64,000 nucleotides of DNA, from positions 546,772 to 610,771 of the forward strand of contig NZ_VRYN01000001.1 of the NCBI RefSeq assembly GCF_008124605.1, given 5' to 3'. The translations under genes were made by a program, and so were the position numbers. Under the pieces are notes generated by a model. It had not been told where the DNA came from and made no database searches. It worked only from the letters and a program-made list of their open reading frames with translations. This DNA comes from Halobacterium salinarum DSM 3754 (GTDB lineage Archaea; Halobacteriota; Halobacteria; Halobacteriales; Halobacteriaceae). This document shows positions 58,464 to 64,000 of the stretch, one piece after another (position 1 is the stretch's first letter; every line of letters begins with the position of its first letter).

Positions 58464-59249
58464 CTACTCGTTGGTGGGCTCGGTGGGCCGCGAGCACACC
58501 AGACAGAGGGTGCTGTCGGCGATCCAGTTGACGTGGCGGGAGCCACACGCCGGACACTCGTGGTGGTCGGTGGCGTACTCGGTCGTCCCCCGTGGCGCGG
58601 CGAGGTGGCCGTCGTCGACCGCCGCCTCGACGAGCCCGGGGAGGCGCTGGCGTTTGTACGTCGCGCGGTGTGCGAGAAACGCCCCTGGGTCGCCGGGGTC
58701 CCCGCCGTGGAGGTCGTCCCAGGACACCGCGATCTCGCCGTCGGCCTGTCCGCGGGCGAGCTGCTTGACGGGGACGGCTGCGGCCTCGAACAGCGGCGTC
58801 GTCGCGAGCGTTTGCGGGGACGCAACCGATCCGGCGGCCTCGCGGTGGGCGGCGGCGGCGTCCTCGTAGGCGTCGCCGACGCCGTCCAGGCCGCCGAGCG
58901 CGTGGAAGTCAGCGATGAACTCGTCGAAGCACGCCGCCCGCGCGGGATGGGTGTCGGCGTACGCGCGCCGGAGGTCGCGGGCGGCCGCGACGCCGTGGAC
59001 GGCGCGGTCGGTCGCCCGGGCGGGCGTGCCGGCAACCCGGGCGGCCGCGGTGCTGGCTGCGAGATGCGCCAGCCCCGAGCCAACCCATCCTTTCTCCCCG
59101 GGGTCGAACGGTGCAACGTCGGGGTCGTTGCGGGGCGCTGACAGCACCCGCCAGCCCGCGCGAGCGTACGCATCGCTGGCGTGGTGGTAGTCACGGGCCG
59201 CCAGCGCGGTGACCGCCTCGGCGCGGAAGCCGCCGTCGGTGGTGCGCAT
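58464..59249 (-). CDS. Unknown protein with C-terminal zinc ribbon
   Basis: 261 residues, Ala-rich and helical through about residue 215 (repetitive ARA/ADA helices), no signal peptide or membrane helix. The C-terminus has a Cys4 zinc ribbon, HECPACGSRHVNWIADSTLC followed by LVCSRP (about 230-257). Zinc-ribbon tails of this kind usually contact nucleic acid or another protein. No named family recognised. A TATA-like GCTTGAG at about 59274-59280 fits a leaderless start. It converges with ppcA, with 4 bases between. Confidence 0.65.
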   Translation of the reverse strand: MRTTDGGFRAEAVTALAARDYHHASDAYARAGWRVLSAPRNDPDVAPFDPGEKGWVGSGLAHLAASTAAARVAGTPARATDRAVHGVAAARDLRRAYADTHPARAACFDEFIADFHALGGLDGVGDAYEDAAAAHREAAGSVASPQTLATTPLFEAAAVPVKQLARGQADGEIAVSWDDLHGGDPGDPGAFLAHRATYKRQRLPGLVEAAVDDGHLAAPRGTTEYATDHHECPACGSRHVNWIADSTLCLVCSRPTEPTNE

Positions 59250-59329
59250 ATCCGACCCAGGAGCGCCAGCGACTCAAGCGTTCCCGTCGACCCCACCACC
59301 ACAAGTAGCGGGCGGCCGAACGGGGAAGG

Positions 59330-59749
59330 ATGCAGCCCGACGACAGGGTTTGTGTGGTGGCGGTGCGGCCGGCGACGTTCGAGCGCTGCCAGGGACGCGG
59401 CCTGTACCCGATTCCAGCGGGGTACAGCCGCGCGACGGCGGCCTACGACCACCTCGCGATCTATCGGCCGGCACCGGTGTCGGCGGTGACGCACGTCGCG
59501 CCCGTGATGGACCGCGTCGAGCAGACGCGCGGCGGCCCCGGACCGATGCGGGCGGGCGACTGGGCGGCGACCGTTGAGCCGTTCGCGGACACCGACCGGG
59601 TGACCGTCCTGGAGCTCGGCGACCTCGTGGCGCTGGCGGACCCGGTGGTGGCCGACGGAACCGGCGTCCGGGGGGCGTGGTACTGCACGATCGCGGACCT
59701 GCGCGCCGCCGACACGACCGCCGCACTGGCCGCTCGCGCCGGCGACTGA
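59330..59749 (+). CDS. Unknown haloarchaeal-looking protein
   Basis: 139 residues, begins MQPDDRVCVVAVRPATFERC. Soluble, with alternating strand-helix pattern. Notable elements are RGLYPIPAGYSRATAAYDHLAIYRP and VTVLELGDLVALADP. No recognised domain. A TATA-like CACAAGTAG at 59299-59307 lies at leaderless distance from ATG 59330. It ends 5 bases before the stop of the opposite hydrolase gene. Confidence 0.55.
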   Translation: MQPDDRVCVVAVRPATFERCQGRGLYPIPAGYSRATAAYDHLAIYRPAPVSAVTHVAPVMDRVEQTRGGPGPMRAGDWAATVEPFADTDRVTVLELGDLVALADPVVADGTGVRGAWYCTIADLRAADTTAALAARAGD

Positions 59750-59754
59750 GCGGA

Positions 59755-60324
59755 TCACGGCTCGCCGGCCAGCCAGTCCGCAACGGTCGAGGCGACCGCC
59801 TGGTGGCCCGTGGGCGTCGGGTGGACGCCGTCGCGGGTGCGGTCGCGCCACGCGTCGATCGGGCGGGCGACCGGGAGATGGGTGTCGACAGCGGCCGCCA
59901 GCGCGTCGTCGAACGCCAGCGCACGCTGGGGCTGGGCGGCGCTAAAGCCGACGCCGCCCGCGACGTCGAGCAGCGGGAGCAACCCGACGAAGGCGTGGCT
60001 GGTGACCCGGTCGGCGGCACTGAGGGCGGCGTCGAGGCGGGCGGCCGCCGCCCGGAACGCGTCGGCGGAGACGCGCGGGTCGCCGTCGCCGCCCACCTGT
60101 GCGTCGTTGTGGCCGGCGTGAACGAGGACGGTCACCTCGCCCGAGTCGCCGGCTGTGGCGGTGTCGGCTGCGTGGTCGGTGAGCGTCGTGCCGACGCCGC
60201 CACGGACGGTCACGGACACCGATTCCCCTGGGGCGTCGGCGATCCGGTGGGGCCACGCGGGGCTGTCGTCGGTGCCGTACCCGGCTGCGACGCTGTCACC
60301 GAGGACGCGGATGGAACGGGACAC
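59755..60324 (-). CDS. SGNH/GDSL-type hydrolase
   Basis: 189 residues from GTG 60324. Family blocks are visible: VLGDSVAAGYG (catalytic Ser), a Gly block around RGGVGTTLTDH, HAGHNDAQVGGD (Asn block), and DGVHPTPTGHQ (Asp and His of the triad). Members are esterases, lipases or acetyl-hydrolases on sugars or lipids. A longer in-frame version starting with GTG at 60369 would add 15 unlikely residues. No exported signal sequence, so it is probably cytoplasmic. It is divergent from rlmE. Confidence 0.78.
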   Translation of the reverse strand: MSRSIRVLGDSVAAGYGTDDSPAWPHRIADAPGESVSVTVRGGVGTTLTDHAADTATAGDSGEVTVLVHAGHNDAQVGGDGDPRVSADAFRAAAARLDAALSAADRVTSHAFVGLLPLLDVAGGVGFSAAQPQRALAFDDALAAAVDTHLPVARPIDAWRDRTRDGVHPTPTGHQAVASTVADWLAGEP

Positions 60325-60416
60325 ACCCACCGAGACGGGCTGCTGGTCCGTGAGTGGACGGGCTGACACCGGCGAACGACGAAACTATCCGTTCCGGTGC
60401 CCTCGCTGTCGACACC

Positions 60417-61196
60417 ATGGGGAACCGGAAGGACCACTACTACAACAAGTCCAAGCAGGAAGGCTACCGGTCGCGGGCGGCCTACAAGCTCCAACAGTTC
60501 GACGACCGATTCGACGTGCTGTTCGGGGGTGCATCAGTCGTGGACCTGGGCGCGGCACCCGGGGGCTGGCTGCAGGTGGCCGCCGAGCGCGCCGGGGCAC
60601 GCGGGAAGGTCGTCGGCGTCGACTTCCAGAGCATCACGCAGTTCGAGACGGACGCCGGCCTGGAGACGGTGCGCGGGGACATGACCGAGGACGAAACCAG
60701 ACAGCGCGTCCGGGACGCCGCCAACGGCAGCGCCGACGTCGTGGTGTCGGACATGGCCCCGGACATGACCGGTGAGTACGACCTCGACCACGCGCGGTCC
60801 GTGCACCTCGCCCGCCAGGCCCTGGAGACGGCCCGCGAGCTGCTGGACGCCGGCGGCCACTTCGTCGTGAAGGTGTTCGACGGCCGGGACTTCCAGGACT
60901 TGCTGGCGGACATCGAAGACGAGTTCGCGTTCGTCGCGACGCACAGCCCGGACGCCTCCCGGGACGCCTCCTCCGAGCTGTACGTGGTGGGCAAAAACCA
61001 CATCGTGGCTCCCATCGCGGAGGGCGACGAGCACACCGTCGAGATCGTCGACACGGGCGACGAGGGCGACGGGATCGCGCGCATCGAGGGGTACACCCTG
61101 TTCGTGGATGACGCCGCCGAGGGCGACACCGTTGACGTGACGGTGACCGACCTGAAGCCGAACTACGGGTTCGCCGAGCGCCGCGACGGCGCGTAA
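60417..61196 (+). CDS. rlmE: 23S rRNA 2'-O-methyltransferase RlmE/RrmJ with TRAM domain
   Basis: 259 residues. The RrmJ/FtsJ domain (1-195) starts MGNRKDHYYNKSKQEGYRSR and has the SAM motif VDLGAAPGGWLQVA, then DVVVSDMAPDMTGEYDLDHA and the catalytic KVFDGRDF (Lys of the K-D-K-E set). A C-terminal TRAM domain (about 200-259: DEHTVEIVDTGDEGDGIARI), typical of haloarchaeal forms, should help bind RNA. It methylates a ribose in the A loop of 23S rRNA. A TATA-like GAAACTATC at 60381-60389 fits ATG 60417; longer frames are unlikely. Confidence 0.93.
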   Translation: MGNRKDHYYNKSKQEGYRSRAAYKLQQFDDRFDVLFGGASVVDLGAAPGGWLQVAAERAGARGKVVGVDFQSITQFETDAGLETVRGDMTEDETRQRVRDAANGSADVVVSDMAPDMTGEYDLDHARSVHLARQALETARELLDAGGHFVVKVFDGRDFQDLLADIEDEFAFVATHSPDASRDASSELYVVGKNHIVAPIAEGDEHTVEIVDTGDEGDGIARIEGYTLFVDDAAEGDTVDVTVTDLKPNYGFAERRDGA

Positions 61197-61204
61197 CCGC
61201 CGGG

Positions 61205-61918
61205 TCAGTCGGCTGCGGGTGCCGGCGCGCCGAGCCCGCGTGAGCGGGCCGCGGCCACGACGGCGTAGACGAACGGCGTGTCGCCGACGGCGATGGCGAG
61301 TTTCAGGAGGTACTGGCCGACGATCAACGCGAGCAGCTGTGCGGGGGTTCTGGGTTGACCCACGCCCAACAGCACCGGTGCCGCCCAGAACGCGACGGTC
61401 ACGAAGATCACGGTGTCGATGATCTGGCTGGTCGCCGTGGAGCCGATGTTGCGCAGCCAGAGGTGGCTGGCGCCGGTGCGGTCGCGGATGGCGTGGAACG
61501 CGATCACGTCCCAGTTCTGGCTGACGACGTACGCCAGCAGCGACCCAGCCACGATGTTCCCCGCGGACAACAGGACCGTCGCGAAGGCGTCCTGGCCGAC
61601 TCCGGAGAACGGCGCGATGGGCGCGCGAACGGTGCTGTACACCAACGCGAGCAACACGAGGTTCATCACGAACCCGACGTTCACCATCACCTGTGCGTCC
61701 CGCCGGCCGTACAGCTCGGCGTAGCAGTCCGACGCGAAGAACGTCACGGCGTACGCCAGCGCCGCCCCCGGGAGCACGAGCGCTGCGCCGGTGACGGGCA
61801 GCGACACCGGCAGCTCGAACAACAGGAGTTTCGACGCCGTCAGCTGGGCGGTGACCAGCGCGGTTACGAACAGCCCGATGAGCGCGACCTGGGTCACGGG
61901 GGTGTCGTTACGCATCAT
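61205..61918 (-). CDS. YhhQ-type queuosine/archaeosine precursor transporter
   Basis: 237 residues with six or seven helices. Family blocks: TASKLLLFELP (about 28-38), VTFFASDCYAELYGRRDA (the conserved D-C-Y-E-Y-G region, about 58-75), and LRNIGSTATSQIIDTVIFV with the conserved Arg and Asp. Members of the VUT/YhhQ family take up precursors of the tRNA base queuosine; in archaea the related base is archaeosine. Its start overlaps the stop of the small RHH gene by 11 bases, so it is coupled to it. Confidence 0.85.
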   Translation of the reverse strand: MMRNDTPVTQVALIGLFVTALVTAQLTASKLLLFELPVSLPVTGAALVLPGAALAYAVTFFASDCYAELYGRRDAQVMVNVGFVMNLVLLALVYSTVRAPIAPFSGVGQDAFATVLLSAGNIVAGSLLAYVVSQNWDVIAFHAIRDRTGASHLWLRNIGSTATSQIIDTVIFVTVAFWAAPVLLGVGQPRTPAQLLALIVGQYLLKLAIAVGDTPFVYAVVAAARSRGLGAPAPAAD

Positions 61919-62099
61919 CGGCTGTGGCGGCGTCCTGGAGGCGGCCGTGGCGCGCGTCGATGTCGTCGAGCACGTCGAGGGTTTTCCGGATGGACGCGCG
62001 GACGGCGTCGCTCCGGTTCACGAACTTGCCGTCGTCGCCGACGTGCTCGTCGAGATCGTCCAACAGCTCCTGGGGCATCTCAACGCTGATCTTGGGCAT
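61908..62099 (-). CDS. Ribbon-helix-helix (CopG-type) regulator
   Basis: 63 residues. MPKISVEMPQELLDDLDEHV gives the ribbon strand and first helix, and FVNRSDAVRASIRKTLDVLD the second helix with the Arg/Ser anchor. Such dimers bind DNA as repressors. GCTTATACTCG on the minus strand at about 62120-62130 is a strong TATA box predicting a transcript start at the ATG. It precedes and overlaps the YhhQ-type transporter gene, so it probably regulates that pair, perhaps itself. Confidence 0.85.
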   Translation of the reverse strand: MPKISVEMPQELLDDLDEHVGDDGKFVNRSDAVRASIRKTLDVLDDIDARHGRLQDAATADDA

Positions 62100-62119
62100 A
62101 CTAACGGATGCGAGCCGTC

Positions 62120-62130
62120 GAGTATAAGCT
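62120..62130 (-). promoter_or_regulatory. Promoter of the RHH-transporter pair
   Basis: Minus-strand reading GCTTATACTCG. The centre is 26 bases before ATG 62099, so the message should be leaderless. Confidence 0.7.
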
Positions 62131-62161
62131 GCGCGGGTTGGGTGGCTGCTCGGCCGTCGGG

Positions 62162-64000
62162 TTACGTCGGTGTGGACCGCGAGTCGCCGCCGCGTCGACC
62201 GCCCAGCGTGAGGGCGTAGAGGATGGCGAGCCCGAGGCCGTACATCGTGGCCACCGGGAGGGCCACGATGAACATCGTGTAGAGGCTGTCCGGCGTCGCC
62301 AGCGCGGCGAAGAAGAACGTGGCGAGCACGGGTACCCGCCAGCGCCGCCGCATGGTGTCGAACGAGACAATGTTTCCGTGGTTGAACAGCACCATCGTCA
62401 CCGGGATGCTGGCGAGCAGGCCGATCCCGACGGTCAACAGGAAGACCAGCCAGGCGAACGTGCCGATGGTGTAGCTGATGACCATGCCCGCCTGCAGCGC
62501 GTCGCCGACGAGAAACGAGATGACTGCGGGCGCGATGTAGGCGTACCCGAGGTAGCTGCCGCCGACGAGGGTGACCGCGAGGCTGCCACCCCAAGCAAGG
62601 ATGGTGCTGCGGTCGCCGGTCACCAGGCCGCGCTCGGAGAGCGACGGCCACAGGTAGTAGACGAGCAGCGGCACCACGGCGACGGCGGCGATCACGACCG
62701 AGAGCTTCACTTGAAACACCAGCGCCTCAACGGGGTGCAGCGTGATCGGCCAGGAGTTGGCGTCGGGTTGGATCTCCGGGGGGATGCGCGTGATGAAGTC
62801 GTAGCGCAGGGTCGCCAGGCCGCCGTAGTACAGCCAGCCGAACACGCCGACCATGACGAGCATGAACCCGCCGACGATGCGGAACGCCCGCGACCGGAGG
62901 CTGTCGAAGATGAACCGGAGGTCGTGGTAGTAGCCGCCGATGTCGTCCTCGGTGGTGTCGTCCTCGGTGAAGGCGTCCATCATGCCGGCGGCCGTGCGCT
63001 GCATGGTGGCTGACGACTCCGCGTCGGGGTTGTCGGCCTCGGACCCCGTGTCGTCGTCGTCGGCAGCGGCGGCGTCGAAGCGGTCGAGGACGAGTTCGGC
63101 TTTCCGGTCGTCGCCGTCGTCCATGGCTTGGGAGGCCGTTGCGAGCGCTTCGTCCTCGCTGAGTGCGGCGAACGCTTCCGGGGGGGCGGCCTCGATGCCG
63201 GCGGCGTCGAGAGCGTTCAGGTCGATGTCGGCGGGGTCGGGCCGGCGACTGCGGGGGCCGTTGCGGGCGGCCGCGCGGTCGACGGCGACGTAGAGGTAGT
63301 ACAGCGTCGCCGCCAGCACCGCAAGCGCCGCGAACGCGGCGCCGAGCACGAGCACGGCGGTGTCGGTCGGCACGCCGAGTGCGCGCTCGACGGTCGGGAC
63401 GCGGACCCCGGACCCGAGCGCCGCCAGCCCGTCGTTGAACAGCTGGATGCCGTTGTACTGTTCGACCGCGTATCCGGCCCCGAACCCGAGGACGACGACC
63501 CCGAGGATGCGGTTCCAGGCGGCGCGGAACACACCCCGCACGTCGATGTCGTCGCGGCCGCGTTTGACCGTCACGACGATCTTCGAGACGTAGAGGCTGA
63601 GCCCGTACAGCAACACCAGTGGGGTGGCCCAGAGGATCTGCGTGAACGGGTCCGGGGGGGAGAACAGCGCGCCGAAGGTCGCGATGGCGACGATCGCGTA
63701 CCGCCACTTGTCGCGGAACGTCTCGTAGGCGACGATGCCCGAGTACGACAGCCCGGACATCAACAGCGGGAGCTGTGCGGCAAGCGAGAAGGACAGCGAC
63801 AGGAACAGGATGAACTCGGTCCACTTGACGATGGAGTATTTCGGCGAGAGGCCGACCGTGTCGGCGTTCCCGGCGAGGAACTGGAACATCAGCGGGAAGA
63901 ACGCGAAGTACGCGTAGAGCACGCCCAGCGCGGCCAGGCCGGCGGCGATCACGAGCACGCCGCCGAGCTGCCAGCGCGTGACGCTGATCGGCGGGACGAT
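62162..64000 (-). CDS. tatC2: TatC twin (fused double Sec-independent translocase), N-terminus outside window
   Basis: At least 612 codons, open to the right edge. Two TatC domains are visible: the first is cut at the edge (TRWQLGGV, then YFAFFPLMFQFLAG and FILFLSLSFSLAAQLPLLM), and the second starts after an acidic linker (about residues 245-340 of the visible part) and has YVSKIVVT-type ends plus FDTMRRRWRVPVLATFFFAALATPD, split here as its P-loop region. Extra helices sit between the halves. This is the haloarchaeal TatC-twin described with TatC-single as essential for twin-arginine export. It would handle the RR-signal proteins seen here, such as the halocyanin fusion and the lipoprotein. 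Confidence 0.93.
   Translation of the reverse strand: MVPPISVTRWQLGGVLVIAAGLAALGVLYAYFAFFPLMFQFLAGNADTVGLSPKYSIVKWTEFILFLSLSFSLAAQLPLLMSGLSYSGIVAYETFRDKWRYAIVAIATFGALFSPPDPFTQILWATPLVLLYGLSLYVSKIVVTVKRGRDDIDVRGVFRAAWNRILGVVVLGFGAGYAVEQYNGIQLFNDGLAALGSGVRVPTVERALGVPTDTAVLVLGAAFAALAVLAATLYYLYVAVDRAAARNGPRSRRPDPADIDLNALDAAGIEAAPPEAFAALSEDEALATASQAMDDGDDRKAELVLDRFDAAAADDDDTGSEADNPDAESSATMQRTAAGMMDAFTEDDTTEDDIGGYYHDLRFIFDSLRSRAFRIVGGFMLVMVGVFGWLYYGGLATLRYDFITRIPPEIQPDANSWPITLHPVEALVFQVKLSVVIAAVAVVPLLVYYLWPSLSERGLVTGDRSTILAWGGSLAVTLVGGSYLGYAYIAPAVISFLVGDALQAGMVISYTIGTFAWLVFLLTVGIGLLASIPVTMVLFNHGNIVSFDTMRRRWRVPVLATFFFAALATPDSLYTMFIVALPVATMYGLGLAILYALTLGGRRGGDSRSTPT

Noticed and set aside
56975-59851. 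Very long minus-strand open frame (958 codons) across ppcA and the next genes
   Set aside because: It is antisense to archaeal PEP carboxylase, has Arg/Pro/His-rich low-complexity translation, and is a by-product of GC-rich third codon positions.
1-64000. tRNA or rRNA genes, CRISPR arrays and known riboswitches
   Set aside because: I looked through the larger intergenic gaps and saw no cloverleaf-like sequence with a T-arm, no regularly spaced short repeats and no recognisable riboswitch core. A covariance-model search would be needed to exclude small RNAs.

Overview
This 64 kb window looks like the main chromosome of a halophilic archaeon, most probably a Halobacterium species. The evidence is the very high GC content, the acidic proteome, TATA/BRE-type promoters placed about 26 bases before start codons (mostly leaderless messages), and a gene set that is archaeal: TBP, thermosome, PCNA, RFC, large primase subunit, Hjc, splicing endonuclease, Rio1 and aIF1A. 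It also carries haloarchaeal hallmarks: halocyanin, the fused double TatC, and a 2-oxoacid dehydrogenase complex with its own lipoyl synthase. I see no rRNA, tRNA, CRISPR array or transposase gene. Layout: 1-6044 is a divergent terminal-oxidase and copper region, with a ba3-type oxidase subunit II (cut by the left edge) and a double-halocyanin/small-subunit fusion on the minus strand, and a small membrane protein, a SafE/DsbD-like protein, a CcoI-like copper ATPase and an unknown membrane protein on the plus strand. PRPP synthetase follows. 7094-8300 is an AT-richer tandem duplication carrying two paralogous 54-residue membrane proteins. 8308-14814 holds a beta-propeller protein, a lipoprotein, GlmM, a coiled-coil protein, and the endA-trpS pair. 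14837-19389 has a zinc-ribbon protein with a NucS-like N-terminus, a Ski2/Brr2-like helicase and a MATE exporter. 19509-25629 is lipA plus the four genes of a 2-oxoacid dehydrogenase complex, followed by pheA, a bacterial-looking leuS, an alanine dehydrogenase/ornithine cyclodeaminase homologue and a thermosome subunit. 32315-37802 is the aIF1A-Rio1-Pno1 translation cluster, split by a second tryptophanyl-tRNA synthetase, an MFS exporter and a zinc-ribbon HTH regulator. 39153-48131 contains tyrS, a kinase-like phosphotransferase, a DUF460 protein with RNase Z, an RFC small subunit, tRNA G10 methyltransferase and TBP with small membrane proteins. 48134-56783 has hisG, a deaminase next to S-adenosylhomocysteine hydrolase, hjc, primase large subunit, archaetidylserine decarboxylase, PCNA and a cation exchanger. 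The right end has archaeal PEP carboxylase, three poorly known genes, rlmE, a YhhQ-type transporter with an RHH regulator, and TatC-twin running off the edge. Main themes: aminoacyl-tRNA synthesis and tRNA processing (two TrpRS, TyrRS, LeuRS, EndA, RNase Z, Trm-G10); DNA replication and recombination (RFC, PCNA, PriL, Hjc, helicase); and respiration with copper supply. The less ordinary signals are the 7.1-8.3 kb tandem duplication, the trpS2-MFS-HTH insertion with an evenly spaced operator-like array and flanking 14-base repeats, and two very short upstream reading frames that overlap the starts of pdhA and hjc.
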